Assembly: GCA_002409525.1 (NCBI GenBank)
Contig: DHNM01000004.1
Coordinates: 1 to 40,019, forward strand
DNA length: 40,019 nucleotides
Direction: 5' to 3'
Origin: Eubacterium sp. UBA5416
GTDB taxonomy: Bacteria; Bacillota; Clostridia; Lachnospirales; Lachnospiraceae
A program made the translations under genes and the position numbers. A model generated the notes under the pieces. The model did no database searches, was not told the DNA's origin, and saw only the letters and a list, made by a program, of their open reading frames with translations. Positions 15,595 through 24,935 of the stretch are shown here, piece by piece. Position 1 is the first letter of the stretch. Every line of letters begins with the position of its first letter.

Positions 15595-17079
15595 ATGCCG
15601 GGTTGGATAATTGCCATGCTCTCGATCGGCGGCCTGCTGGTTGTACGAGACATGGCATTCACTGTTTTAAGAACAAGAAAAAGCAGGGTGGAATCTGAGA
15701 TTTATGACAAACATCCTCAGAAAGAACAGATGGAGCAATACGCACATTCTTTCCAGAAGCTGGCCAATACATTCTATAGTATGCCATATCGGAAAGATCA
15801 CTTATCGAGCCAGGAAAAAGATGAGATTTTAAATCAACTGCAGGGAGAACTTTGTGAAGGCTGCAGTAAGTTTGATTCCTGCTGGAGGCTGTGTTACCAT
15901 CTCAATTATCAGCAGGCCTGCGATTTGATCGGGACTCTGGAAGAGGGAGATCCTGATCAGATTACGCGTGCGCAGGGTGACTGGATGATTCACTGTATCG
16001 ATGGCGCTCATTATCTGGAGCGGCTAAAACAGCTTTTTTTCCACTCGAGGCAGGCGCTGGTCTGGAATAATAAGCTGATTGAGAATCGCCTCGCAGTTGC
16101 GGAACAGCTGGGTGAGGTTGCGAACATCATGCAAAAGACTGCCGAAGATATCTACAGTATCAGTACAGTGCCGGATAACCTGGAGGAACAGGTGACAAAG
16201 GCACTTAGAAAACAGCATGTGATTGTCAAGAAGATGTGGATGCTGGAAAAACCGGAAGACAAGATTCAGATATTTGTCACCATGCGTGCGCGTGCGGGAC
16301 AGTGTGTCACACTGCACGAGATCGCCAATATTCTATCGAAGATCTGTGGGACAAGCCTTCGGGCCGTAAAAGAAGGACATACGATTATCAACGGCGAATA
16401 CAATACAGTACTGTTTATCGAGGATGTAAATTTCCGCGTTTTATATGGAGTTGCAAAAGTAACGAAAGAAAATGAGAGTATTTCCGGCGATAATTACACC
16501 TGTACCGATGACAGCGGTCGTTTTGTTATGTGTCTATCGGATGGAATGGGATCAGGGCTTGATGCCAATAAGGAGAGTGAGGCTGTCGTAGATTTGATGG
16601 AACAGTTTATCACTTCCGGATTCTCGAAAGAAGCTGCGGCGAAAATGATTAATTCAGCCCTGGTACTTCAGAGAAGTGACGGGATGTTCTCAACAGTTGA
16701 TCTTTGCTCCCTGGATCTTTACAGTGGGGTATGCGATTTTTTAAAAGCAGGTGCTGCCACTACATTCATCAAAAGAGATCAGTGGGTGGAGACCATTACA
16801 TCCACAAGTATCGCGGCCGGTCTGGTGCAGCAGCTGGATTTTGACACGAGTTCAAAAAAAATGTATAATGGTGATTACCTGATTATGGTAACGGATGGAG
16901 TTTTGGATGCCCTTCCTCTTTCTGAAGAAGAGGACACTATGAAAGAAATTATTATGCAGATACATAGTACCACTCCAAAGGAGATTGGGCGTGGAATCCT
17001 GGAACGTGTGATGGCATACTGCGGGTACAAAGCGAAAGATGACATGACCGTGCTTGTTGCCGGAGTCTGGGAAAAATAG
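15595..17079 (+). CDS. spoIIE: Stage II sporulation protein E, short form
   Basis: The 494-residue protein carries the SpoIIE central region (about 40-270) and a C-terminal PP2C phosphatase domain with SDGMGSG (metal Asp), STVDLCSLDLYSG, MVTDGVLDA and KDDMTVLVAG. SpoIIE dephosphorylates SpoIIAA-P to release sigma-F in the forespore. Bacillus SpoIIE has about 820 residues and ten membrane spans; here only a short N-terminal hydrophobic segment (about 3-18) remains, and no upstream open frame encodes the rest. A cysteine cluster (ELCEGCSKFDSCWRLC, about 86-101) is kept. Gene order and promoter support the identity. Confidence 0.9.
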   Translation: MPGWIIAMLSIGGLLVVRDMAFTVLRTRKSRVESEIYDKHPQKEQMEQYAHSFQKLANTFYSMPYRKDHLSSQEKDEILNQLQGELCEGCSKFDSCWRLCYHLNYQQACDLIGTLEEGDPDQITRAQGDWMIHCIDGAHYLERLKQLFFHSRQALVWNNKLIENRLAVAEQLGEVANIMQKTAEDIYSISTVPDNLEEQVTKALRKQHVIVKKMWMLEKPEDKIQIFVTMRARAGQCVTLHEIANILSKICGTSLRAVKEGHTIINGEYNTVLFIEDVNFRVLYGVAKVTKENESISGDNYTCTDDSGRFVMCLSDGMGSGLDANKESEAVVDLMEQFITSGFSKEAAAKMINSALVLQRSDGMFSTVDLCSLDLYSGVCDFLKAGAATTFIKRDQWVETITSTSIAAGLVQQLDFDTSSKKMYNGDYLIMVTDGVLDALPLSEEEDTMKEIIMQIHSTTPKEIGRGILERVMAYCGYKAKDDMTVLVAGVWEK

Positions 17080-17094
17080 AAAACAGGTAAAAAT

Positions 17095-18513
17095 ATGATC
17101 GAGGCTCGTGTTTTAAGATTTATAAAAGAATATAATATGCTCATCCCCGGGGATACCTGCCTGGTTGGCCTTTCAGGGGGCGCAGACTCTGTATGTCTGC
17201 TTGTATTGCTGAATCGGCTGAAAGAAGAGACAGGCTGCAAGATTCAGGCAGTTCATGTAAACCATAATATAAGAGGAGAAGAAGCTAAAAGGGATGCCGG
17301 ATATGCAAAAGGTTTATGCCTTTCTCTTAATATTCCCTTCTATGAGTATTCTTACCGGGTACAGGAACTGGCAAATGCGAAACATATTGGAACGGAAGAG
17401 ATGGGAAGAATAGTGCGCAGGGAGGCTTATGCGGACTGTATGGATCACCATGGAGCCACAAAACTTGCGCTCGCTCATCACCAGAATGATCTTGCCGAGA
17501 CTTTTCTGTTTCACCTGGCCCGGGGGACATCCCTGGGCGGTCTGGCAGCAATCCGCCCGGAGCGTGAAAATGTGATCCGGCCGCTTTTATGCGTAAATCG
17601 AAATGAAATTGAAGATTACTTACATGAGAATAAGATTAAATATTGTGAGGACAGTACAAATGCTGCGGATGATTATACAAGAAATCGAATCCGCCATCAT
17701 GTGCTGTCCTATTTGACGGAACATGTGAATAAAAAAACCCCTTCTCACATCTCGGCTGTCTCATTTGACATTTTGGAAGTATTAAATTATATTGAGAGGC
17801 AGACGAAGAGGATGATCGCTGAAAATATGGAGTTTATCCGGGATCCGGGTGTGCCCGGATCAGACAAAATCATAAAAGCCGAAATCAAAGAAGGCTTCTT
17901 TGAAGAGGATCGTGTATTGCAGAGGACGGCTGTGATGCGGGCCATGGAAACACTTTGTGGGGAGAAGAAAAATATCACGAGGGAACATGTGAAACGTGTG
18001 CTGGATCTTTGGAATGACCCTGTGGGAAAGAAAATTGATCTGCCTCATGGCATAACTGCTGTTCGGAATTATCGCAATATAGACCTTACGACGAGGTTCC
18101 CGGGGAATGACGTCCGTGTCGGTGAGATTTTTAGAATTCCTCTGCATCAGCACATAGAGTGGGGGAGACTTTGCGTAAAAGCGAGGCTTCTTAACTATAC
18201 TGGGCAATTAATTCCGCAAAAAACATATACGAAATGGTTTGATTATGGTAAAATAAAGTCAGATGCCGTTTTTCGTACCAGAAGAAGCGGTGATTATATC
18301 ATGATAAATGCCTCGGGCGGTCATAAGAAGTTGAAAGACTATCTGATTGACTGTAAAATCCCAAGGCAGGAGAGGGACCAGCTTCTGCTGTTTGCATCCG
18401 GAAGCGAAGTACTCTGGGTTGTCGGATATCGGATTGGTGAATCCACAAAGATTGATGAGAACACAAAGCAAATATTAGAAGTTCAAGTAACGGGAGGAAA
18501 TACAAATGAGTGA
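17095..18513 (+). CDS. tilS: tRNA(Ile)-lysidine synthase
   Basis: The 472-residue protein has the PP-loop SGGADS at residues 27-32, AVHVNHNIRGEEA, LAHHQNDLAETFLFHLARG, and the C-terminal TilS domain with RRSGDYI and KKLKDYLID. It converts C34 of the AUA-reading tRNA-Ile to lysidine, an essential step. It follows spoIIE by 15 bp and overlaps hpt by 8 bp, indicating an operon like that of Bacillus tilS-hprT-ftsH. Confidence 0.95.
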   Translation: MIEARVLRFIKEYNMLIPGDTCLVGLSGGADSVCLLVLLNRLKEETGCKIQAVHVNHNIRGEEAKRDAGYAKGLCLSLNIPFYEYSYRVQELANAKHIGTEEMGRIVRREAYADCMDHHGATKLALAHHQNDLAETFLFHLARGTSLGGLAAIRPERENVIRPLLCVNRNEIEDYLHENKIKYCEDSTNAADDYTRNRIRHHVLSYLTEHVNKKTPSHISAVSFDILEVLNYIERQTKRMIAENMEFIRDPGVPGSDKIIKAEIKEGFFEEDRVLQRTAVMRAMETLCGEKKNITREHVKRVLDLWNDPVGKKIDLPHGITAVRNYRNIDLTTRFPGNDVRVGEIFRIPLHQHIEWGRLCVKARLLNYTGQLIPQKTYTKWFDYGKIKSDAVFRTRRSGDYIMINASGGHKKLKDYLIDCKIPRQERDQLLLFASGSEVLWVVGYRIGESTKIDENTKQILEVQVTGGNTNE

Positions 18514-19033
18514 AAAGATTCGGGAATTGATTAGCGAGGAAAAGATAGATGCCCGGATTCGTGAAGTGGGGGAGCAGATCAGCCGGGACTATACCGGCAG
18601 GAAGCTGCATATGATCTGTGTACTGAAGGGCGGAGTGTTTTTCATGTGTGAGTTGTCCAAACGAATTACCGTTCCTGTTACCCTTGATTTTATGTCTGTA
18701 TCAAGCTATGGTAATGAGATGAACTCCAGTGGGGTAGTCAGGATTGTGAAAGATCTGGACGAACCATTAGAAGGAAAGGATGTACTGATTGTCGAGGATA
18801 TCATTGATTCCGGACGAACCTTGTCTTACCTCATGGCTATTCTGGAAAAGAGACATCCGGCAAGTCTTAAGTTATGTACTCTGCTCGATAAGCCGGACAG
18901 GCGCGCTGTAGATGTACAGACACAGTACTGCTGTTTCGAGATTCCGGATGACTTTGTTGTGGGTTATGGACTGGACTATGCACAAAAATACAGAAATCTA
19001 CCTTATGTAGGTGTGGTGGATTTTGAAGACTAA
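18506..19033 (+). CDS. hpt: Hypoxanthine phosphoribosyltransferase
   Basis: A 175-residue purine salvage enzyme of normal length. The PRPP-binding motif VLIVEDIIDSGRTL (about 92-105) and the FVVGYGLDYAQKYRNLPYVG tail are intact. It makes IMP or GMP from hypoxanthine or guanine. GGGAGGAAATACAA precedes the ATG inside the end of tilS. ftsH follows 9 bp after the stop. Confidence 0.95.
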   Translation: MSEKIRELISEEKIDARIREVGEQISRDYTGRKLHMICVLKGGVFFMCELSKRITVPVTLDFMSVSSYGNEMNSSGVVRIVKDLDEPLEGKDVLIVEDIIDSGRTLSYLMAILEKRHPASLKLCTLLDKPDRRAVDVQTQYCCFEIPDDFVVGYGLDYAQKYRNLPYVGVVDFED

Positions 19034-19042
19034 AGGAAAGGC

Positions 19043-20902
19043 TTGGTATATATTTTGAAAAGACAAACCAAAGGATATGGGGGATATTTGATATTGGCGT
19101 TACTCCTGATCGTCATATTGGGCTATCTTCCGGGGCTGATTAAGAGAGGTCAGACAGTATCAGAGAGTACATTTACAGCGGATTTAAAGAAAGGGCATAT
19201 TCAGCAGATTGAGATTGCCCAGAACAGGGAAGTTCCGACAGGGAGTCTGTACTATACAACAGACGATGACGGAACTTCTACGTATGTTTTCAGTGATATC
19301 AGCGAAGTGGAAAAGCAGCTGAAGGATGCCGATTTTACAAATTACAGTCTGAAGGATGTCCCGAGAGACAGCAGCTTCTTAAGCATCCTGCTTCCGATCC
19401 TGATCAGTGTGGTTATGGTGTTTTTTGTCATGATGATGATGAGCCGGATGATGCAGGGGTCCGGCGGCGGAGGCAATGGCAAGATGATGGACTTTGGAAA
19501 GAGCAATGCGAAAGTTTCTTCAAAGAATGATCCGAAAACAACATTTAACGATGTGGCAGGACTAAAAGAAGAAAAAGAAGACCTTGAAGAGATTGTAGAC
19601 TTTTTAAAAAAACCGGAGAAATATACGAAAGTAGGCGCCAGAATTCCAAAAGGCGTATTGCTTGTGGGCCCTCCGGGCACTGGTAAGACTTTGCTTGCCA
19701 AGGCTGTAGCCGGTGAAGCAGGCGTGCCGTTCTTCAGCATATCAGGTTCTGATTTTGTCGAGATGTTCGTAGGTGTCGGTGCTTCACGTGTGAGAGATTT
19801 ATTCGAAGAGGGAAAGAAAAATGCCCCCTGTATTATCTTTATCGATGAGATTGATGCGGTTGCAAGGCGTCGCGGCACCGGAATGGGCGGAGGACACGAT
19901 GAGCGTGAACAGACACTGAACCAGCTGCTGGTAGAAATGGATGGATTCGGCATCAATGAGGGAATTATTGTCATGGCGGCGACAAACCGTGTAGATATCC
20001 TGGACCCGGCGATCTTAAGACCCGGGCGTTTTGACCGCAGGGTTGTTGTCGGTGCACCCGATGTCGATGGGAGAGAAGAGATTTTAAAGGTTCATTCCAA
20101 GGGGAAACCTCTTGCTGAAGATGTTGATTTAAGACAGATTGCTCAGACGACTGCCGGATTTACCGGCGCGGAACTTGAGAATCTCTTAAATGAGGCTGCA
20201 ATTAAGTCGGCCAAAGAAGGCAGAGTATTTTTAAAACAGGAGGATATTAAAGCTGCGTTTGTGAAGGTCGGTATCGGAACTGAGAAGAGGAGCCGTGTGA
20301 TTTCTGAGAAAGAAAAGAAAATTACCGCTTATCACGAGACGGGACATGCGATCCTGTTTCATGTACTTCCTGATATGGATCCGGTCTATACGATTTCGAT
20401 CATTCCAACCGGACAGGGCGCAGCAGGGTATACGATGCCGCAGCCTGAAAATGATGAGATATTTAACACAAGAGGAAAGATGCTGCAGTATATCACAGTT
20501 TCTCTCGGCGGCCGTGTGGCAGAGGAAATAATCTTTGATGATATCACGACCGGAGCTTCTCAGGATATCAAACAGGCAACAAAAACAGCGAAAGACATGG
20601 TGATGAAATACGGTATGTCAAGCAAACTTGGGCTGGTGGATTACAGCGAAGAGGATTCGGACGAAGTATTTATCGGCAGAGACTGGGGTCATACGAAGAA
20701 CTTCAGTGAAGCTGTGCAGTCAACGATTGACAGGGAAGTTCATGCGATTATTGAAGAGTGCCACGAAAAGGCAAAACAGATTATCTCAGAGCATTCTTAT
20801 GTGCTCCATGAGTCCGCAAAACAGCTGATGACGAAAGAAAAGCTGAATCGTCAGGAGTTTGAGGCAATTTTTTCAGAAGAGCCAAAACCTGTAGAGGGTT
20901 GA
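19043..20902 (+). CDS. ftsH: ATP-dependent membrane zinc metalloprotease FtsH
   Basis: The 619-residue protein has two membrane segments (about 14-31 and 113-133), an AAA module with Walker A GPPGTGKT (209-216), Walker B IIFIDEID and the SRH arginines, and the M41 protease site HETGH (431-435). It degrades membrane and regulatory proteins. Start TTG19043 with AAAGGAAAGG close upstream; TTG19055 is an alternative. It is the last gene of the tilS-hpt-ftsH unit; the downstream gap holds a candidate small-RNA gene. Confidence 0.96.
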   Translation: MVYILKRQTKGYGGYLILALLLIVILGYLPGLIKRGQTVSESTFTADLKKGHIQQIEIAQNREVPTGSLYYTTDDDGTSTYVFSDISEVEKQLKDADFTNYSLKDVPRDSSFLSILLPILISVVMVFFVMMMMSRMMQGSGGGGNGKMMDFGKSNAKVSSKNDPKTTFNDVAGLKEEKEDLEEIVDFLKKPEKYTKVGARIPKGVLLVGPPGTGKTLLAKAVAGEAGVPFFSISGSDFVEMFVGVGASRVRDLFEEGKKNAPCIIFIDEIDAVARRRGTGMGGGHDEREQTLNQLLVEMDGFGINEGIIVMAATNRVDILDPAILRPGRFDRRVVVGAPDVDGREEILKVHSKGKPLAEDVDLRQIAQTTAGFTGAELENLLNEAAIKSAKEGRVFLKQEDIKAAFVKVGIGTEKRSRVISEKEKKITAYHETGHAILFHVLPDMDPVYTISIIPTGQGAAGYTMPQPENDEIFNTRGKMLQYITVSLGGRVAEEIIFDDITTGASQDIKQATKTAKDMVMKYGMSSKLGLVDYSEEDSDEVFIGRDWGHTKNFSEAVQSTIDREVHAIIEECHEKAKQIISEHSYVLHESAKQLMTKEKLNRQEFEAIFSEEPKPVEG

Positions 20903-20922
20903 TAAAATAAAAATAGACAAAA

Positions 20923-20982
20923 ATCGACATCGGAATTTGTGAGATTTGTTGAGACTTTTTGTCTGAGTTATGGTACTATAAT
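20923..20982 (+). promoter_or_regulatory. Putative promoter of candidate small RNA A
   Basis: TATAAT at 20977-20982. The best -35-like hexamer is TTGAGA at 20949-20954, giving a 22-bp spacer, as in Spo0A-activated sigma-A promoters. A reverse 0A-box-like ATCGACA (6 of 7) is at 20923-20929. No good -35 exists at 17 bp. Confidence 0.4.
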
Positions 20983-20988
20983 AACTGT

Positions 20989-21083
20989 AAAACCCCCCAA
21001 TACATTATATAGTTTTTTGCTACACCCCATAAGAAGAAATACCTTCTCCAAAAGGACAGTGCTTTCGGCACTGTCCTTTTTTC
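20989..21083 (+). ncRNA. Candidate C-rich small RNA A, downstream of ftsH
   Basis: Between a TATAAT box and a strong terminator lies about 95 bp with no open frame. The predicted transcript starts near AAAACCCCCC and has further C-rich unpaired stretches (ACACCCC at about 21021-21027 and ACCTTCTCC at about 21041-21049), then a 12-bp terminator stem. C-runs exposed as single strand can pair with ribosome binding sites, as known for several Gram-positive regulatory RNAs. No homology search was possible; the alternative is simply the 3' untranslated region and terminator of ftsH. Confidence 0.4.
21051..21083 (+). terminator. Strong intrinsic terminator
   Basis: AAAGGACAGTGC (21051-21062) / GCACTGTCCTTT (21068-21079) with a TTTCG loop and a T-run. 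It ends ftsH read-through and the candidate small RNA. Confidence 0.9.
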
Positions 21084-21097
21084 AAATCAAAAAGCTG

Positions 21098-21126
21098 TTG
21101 TCTGATTCTTTAAATTAGGGTATGAT
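21098..21126 (+). promoter_or_regulatory. Putative promoter of the GH13 gene
   Basis: TTGTCT (21098-21103), a 17-bp spacer and TATGAT (21121-21126), 69 bp before the start codon. Confidence 0.6.
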
Positions 21127-21194
21127 AGATGATACAGGGGTCAAAAAGCGCAGAGCAGTCTGTAGTATCATGAAAGTGCGGGAGGTCATAGGAT

Positions 21195-23300
21195 ATGGAG
21201 ATTGATAAAAAGCAGCAGTATATCTCACGGATGAGAGGAATGTTTAATAAACATGGATTGTACAGCGATGAGACAAAGCAGTATCGAACTCCATATGAAC
21301 CTGAGACCGGAGATGAGGTGACGATACGCTTTCGAACAGTAAAGAACAACGTAGATACGGTCTACCTGATCAGTGGAAGGTTAAGGGAACCGATGAAAGT
21401 TTCTGTGACAAAGAATGGGTTTGACTTCTACGAATATAAGCTGACTGTCAGTGACGAACCAATCTATTACTATTTTGAAATCAACAGTGGAAAAATCCAC
21501 TGCTACTATAATGAACTCGGAGTGTCAAAGGAACTGCAGGAGGACTATTCTTTCTGCATTATTCCCGGCTATAAGACCCCGAACTGGGCAAAAGGAGCCG
21601 TGACTTATCAGATTTTTGTAGATCGTTTCTGCAATGGAGATCCCTCCAATGATGTTCAAAACGATGAGTATTATTATATTGATCGCAGAGTCAGAAAAGT
21701 CGACGACTGGTCAAAGACTCCTGATACGATGGATGTCAGTAATTTCTATGGCGGAGATCTGCAGGGCGTAATTGATAAACTGGATTATCTGAAAGATCTT
21801 GGAGTAGAGGTTGTCTATCTGAACCCGATCTTTGTCTCGCCTTCCAATCACAAGTATGATATTCAGGATTATGACTATGTTGATCCACACTTTGGAAAGA
21901 TAGTGGATGATGAGGGAGAGCTTTTAAAAGGCGATGACAGGGACAATACACATGCTTCCTGTTATATCAACCGGGTGACAAACCGCAAAAACCTCGAGGC
22001 GGGAAATCAGCTGTTTACAAAGCTGGTCCGAGAGATCCATAAGCAGGGCATGAAAGTGATTCTTGACGGTGTGTTTAATCACTGCGGATCCTATAACAAG
22101 TGGATGGATCGGGAGCGAATCTATGAGGAGCGGGAAGGGTATGCAAAGGGGGCGTTTGTCTCAAAAGACAGTCCATATCATGAATTCTTTAAATTCTATA
22201 ATGAGCACGAGTGGCCATATAATGAGTTCTATGACGGCTGGTGGGGACACAATACACTTCCAAAGCTGAACTACGAAGAATCTCCCGCACTGATGAAAGA
22301 TATTATGCGAATTGCAGCCAAGTGGGTCTCACCGCCTTTTAATGCAGATGGCTGGAGACTTGATGTGGCGTCCGATCTGGGGCACTCTTTCGAATTTAAT
22401 CATGAATTTTGGAGAGAATTTCGAAATACAGTAAAAAAGGCCAATCCGAACGCGATTGTACTGGCTGAACATTATGGAGACGCAAGACCCTGGCTTTTGG
22501 GGAATCAGTGGGATACAGTGATGAACTACGATGCATTCATGGAACCGGTCTCATGGTTTTTAACCGGTATGGAAAAACACAGCGATGAATTTCGGGAGGA
22601 TTTGCTGGGAAATGCAGATGCATTTATCAGTGCGATGGATCATCATTCAGCACAGTTTCAGAGACAATCGTTGGAATGTGCGATGAACGAGCTTGATAAT
22701 CATGACCATTCAAGATTTTTGACGAGAACCAGTCATCTGGTCGGAAGACTTGCCGAAAAGGGAAGCGATGCTGCCGGGCAAAACACTAATAAGGCAGTGC
22801 TGCGAGAGGCAGTCGTGGTGCAGATGACCTGGCCCGGTGCACCCACGATCTATTATGGTGACGAAGCCGGTGTGCACGGATTTACGGATCCGGATAACCG
22901 CAGGACGTATCCGTGGGGCAAAGAAGACCATGAACTTATACGGTTTTATAAGAATATCATTTACATTCACAAGAAATATCCGGTGCTGACCAAAGGGAGC
23001 CTCAAGTTTATCTATAAAGACTATAACATTATTGCTTATGCGAGATTTGATCTGTCAGAGCAGATCGTGATTGCTGTAAATAACCGGGCAGAGCAGGCGA
23101 ATGTGACAATTCCGGTGTGGGAAGCAGGAATATACCGAACTTGCGACACCTCAATGGACGAAATATTTGAGACAAATGCCATCGGTTTTTCCACTAAGCT
23201 TCAGACAAAGGAGATTAAGGCGGGAAATCTGACCATGGAACTGAATCCCTTCTCAGCGGTGGTACTCCACCGGAAAGAACAAAATACGATTTATGATTGA
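21195..23300 (+). CDS. GH13 alpha-amylase family enzyme, neopullulanase/cyclomaltodextrinase-like
   Basis: The 701-residue protein has an N-terminal beta domain (about 30-125, CBM34-like) followed by a GH13 barrel. The conserved regions are DGVFNH (I), DGWRLDVAS with the nucleophile Asp (II), LAEHYG with the acid Glu (III) and NELDNHDHSR (IV). No signal peptide is present, so it acts on imported maltodextrins in the cytoplasm. GGGAGGTC lies upstream. trpS follows 18 bp downstream and may be read together with it. Confidence 0.87.
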   Translation: MEIDKKQQYISRMRGMFNKHGLYSDETKQYRTPYEPETGDEVTIRFRTVKNNVDTVYLISGRLREPMKVSVTKNGFDFYEYKLTVSDEPIYYYFEINSGKIHCYYNELGVSKELQEDYSFCIIPGYKTPNWAKGAVTYQIFVDRFCNGDPSNDVQNDEYYYIDRRVRKVDDWSKTPDTMDVSNFYGGDLQGVIDKLDYLKDLGVEVVYLNPIFVSPSNHKYDIQDYDYVDPHFGKIVDDEGELLKGDDRDNTHASCYINRVTNRKNLEAGNQLFTKLVREIHKQGMKVILDGVFNHCGSYNKWMDRERIYEEREGYAKGAFVSKDSPYHEFFKFYNEHEWPYNEFYDGWWGHNTLPKLNYEESPALMKDIMRIAAKWVSPPFNADGWRLDVASDLGHSFEFNHEFWREFRNTVKKANPNAIVLAEHYGDARPWLLGNQWDTVMNYDAFMEPVSWFLTGMEKHSDEFREDLLGNADAFISAMDHHSAQFQRQSLECAMNELDNHDHSRFLTRTSHLVGRLAEKGSDAAGQNTNKAVLREAVVVQMTWPGAPTIYYGDEAGVHGFTDPDNRRTYPWGKEDHELIRFYKNIIYIHKKYPVLTKGSLKFIYKDYNIIAYARFDLSEQIVIAVNNRAEQANVTIPVWEAGIYRTCDTSMDEIFETNAIGFSTKLQTKEIKAGNLTMELNPFSAVVLHRKEQNTIYD

Positions 23301-23318
23301 CGGAGGAAATAAATTATC

Positions 23319-24389
23319 ATGAATAAAAAAGTTATATTAACAGCAGACAGACCTACAGGAAAGCTTCACATCGGACATTATGTGGGGTCTTTAAGACGGA
23401 GAGTCGAGCTACAGAATTCCGGAGAATTTGATAAAATCTTTATCATGATTGCAGATGCACAGGCACTGACGGATAATGCGGATAATCCGGAAAAAGTGAG
23501 ACAGAATATCCTGGAGGTTGCCCTTGATTATCTGGCAGTTGGTCTGGATCCGGAAAAGTCGACCATATTTATCCAGTCACAGATTCCCGAGCTTTGTGAA
23601 CTGTCTTTTTATTATATGAATCTTGTGACGGTATCACGTCTTCAGAGAAATCCTACCGTTAAGGCGGAGATCAAGGCGAGAGACTTTGAGACAAGCATCC
23701 CGGTAGGATTCTTCACCTATCCGATCAGTCAGGCCGCCGATATCACAGCTTTTAACGCAACGACCGTTCCGGTAGGTGAAGACCAGGAACCGATGCTTGA
23801 GCAGGCGAAGGAAATCGTACACAAGTTCAATTCCGTTTATGGTAAGACCCTTGTGGAGCCGGAGATTCTTCTGCCGGACAATAAAGCCTGTCTTCGTCTT
23901 CCGGGAGTTGACGGCAATGCAAAGATGAGTAAATCTCTTGGAAATTGTATCTATCTCGCAGATGAGCCAGAAGATATCAAAAAGAAAATTATGAGTATGT
24001 TTACCGACCCGGACCATATCCGCGTGGAAGATCCGGGAAAGATCGAGGGGAATACCGTGTTTACCTATCTGGATGCATTTGCAAAAGACGAGCATTTCAC
24101 ACGTTATCTTCCGCAGTATCAAAACTTAAATGAATTGAAAGCACATTATCAAAAAGGCGGTCTTGGAGATGTTAAAGTGAAGAAATTCCTGAACAATGTG
24201 CTTCAGGAAGAACTAAAACCAATCAGAGACCGCAGAAAAGAATATGCAAAAAATTCCGCTGCCGTTTATCAGATGCTGCACGAGGGCAGTATTGAAGCAG
24301 AACGGACAGCGGCGAAGACCTTGTCTGCTGTGAAAAAATCCATGGGAATTAATTACTTTGGCGATGGCGGAATTGCTTCCGGTAACTAA
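23319..24389 (+). CDS. trpS: Tryptophanyl-tRNA synthetase
   Basis: The 356-residue class I synthetase has the HIGH motif as KLHIGHYVG and the KMSKS motif as AKMSKSLG. It charges tRNA-Trp. CGGAGG is upstream. There is no T-box or other leader in the 18-bp gap, so expression depends on read-through from the GH13 gene promoter. It converges on the DUF6483-like gene, whose last base adjoins the trpS stop. Confidence 0.95.
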   Translation: MNKKVILTADRPTGKLHIGHYVGSLRRRVELQNSGEFDKIFIMIADAQALTDNADNPEKVRQNILEVALDYLAVGLDPEKSTIFIQSQIPELCELSFYYMNLVTVSRLQRNPTVKAEIKARDFETSIPVGFFTYPISQAADITAFNATTVPVGEDQEPMLEQAKEIVHKFNSVYGKTLVEPEILLPDNKACLRLPGVDGNAKMSKSLGNCIYLADEPEDIKKKIMSMFTDPDHIRVEDPGKIEGNTVFTYLDAFAKDEHFTRYLPQYQNLNELKAHYQKGGLGDVKVKKFLNNVLQEELKPIRDRRKEYAKNSAAVYQMLHEGSIEAERTAAKTLSAVKKSMGINYFGDGGIASGN

Positions 24390-24770
24390 TTATAACAATG
24401 CATCGACCAAACCGGATATTCCAAATTCCTCTGAGACATTTTTGATTCCGTCTAATACTTCTTCCCTGGAGTAATTATGCTCCTCGAGAAAGTCGTTTTG
24501 ATATTCATTGATATGCTCATAAAAGGCGAAAGCCTTCCGTAGCTGTGACATATCTGTGGTGTCCAGAGTCTCATAGAGCAGATTTTCCGCCTCATTGATC
24601 TGTCCGCTGTCCGCAAGGGCAAGCAGATCAATTTCGCGGTCACTTTCAGTGGTATCTGTCTGAATGGAATCGGTTTCTTTATCTGTGTCTGTCTTCTTAA
24701 AAACAATATTAGAGACCGCCTGCATCATCTGTTTGATCAGGCGCATCACGTAATCCTGCTGGTAATCCAT
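24390..24770 (-). CDS. DUF6483-like protein
   Basis: The 126-residue acidic, mostly helical protein begins MDYQQDYVMRLIKQMMQ and has a charged D/T/E-rich linker near residues 27-47 and a C-terminal helical part. It looks like the uncharacterised DUF6483 family frequent in Lachnospiraceae; I assign no function. GAAAGGAG is upstream. Its stop codon abuts the trpS stop with no terminator. It is divergent from the DUF4867 sugar operon. Confidence 0.65.
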   Translation of the reverse strand: MDYQQDYVMRLIKQMMQAVSNIVFKKTDTDKETDSIQTDTTESDREIDLLALADSGQINEAENLLYETLDTTDMSQLRKAFAFYEHINEYQNDFLEEHNYSREEVLDGIKNVSEEFGISGLVDALL

Positions 24771-24820
24771 ATGACTGCTCCTTTCGCGTTGTTAGGATCC
24801 CATAGTAATACCTTTGATCT

Positions 24821-24840
24821 TTGGCATCACTTGGTATCAT
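24821..24840. repeat. Two tandem 10-bp repeats in the divergent promoter region
   Basis: TTGGCATCAC and TTGGTATCAT lie back to back (8 of 10 identical), one helical turn apart, next to the leftward -10 box at 24842. This could be an operator; no regulator gene is adjacent. Confidence 0.4.
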
Positions 24841-24841
24841 T

Positions 24842-24870
24842 AGTATATCTCAGATGATGAAAACAGGCAA
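24842..24870 (-). promoter_or_regulatory. Putative promoter of the DUF6483-like gene
   Basis: TTGCCT (complement 24865-24870), a 17-bp spacer and TATACT (complement 24842-24847). Confidence 0.6.
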
Positions 24871-24876
24871 GAATTA

Positions 24877-24905
24877 TTGATTTTTCTCTGTCTATGAGTT
24901 ATGAT
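24877..24905 (+). promoter_or_regulatory. Putative promoter of the sugar operon
   Basis: TTGATT (24877-24882), a 17-bp spacer and TATGAT (24900-24905), 31 bp before ATG24936. Confidence 0.65.
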
Positions 24906-24935
24906 AAGTTTATAGAAAACCGAAAGGAGCAAATC

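Noticed and set aside
23301..23318. T-box leader for trpS
   Set aside because: The gap is only 18 bp and contains just a ribosome site.
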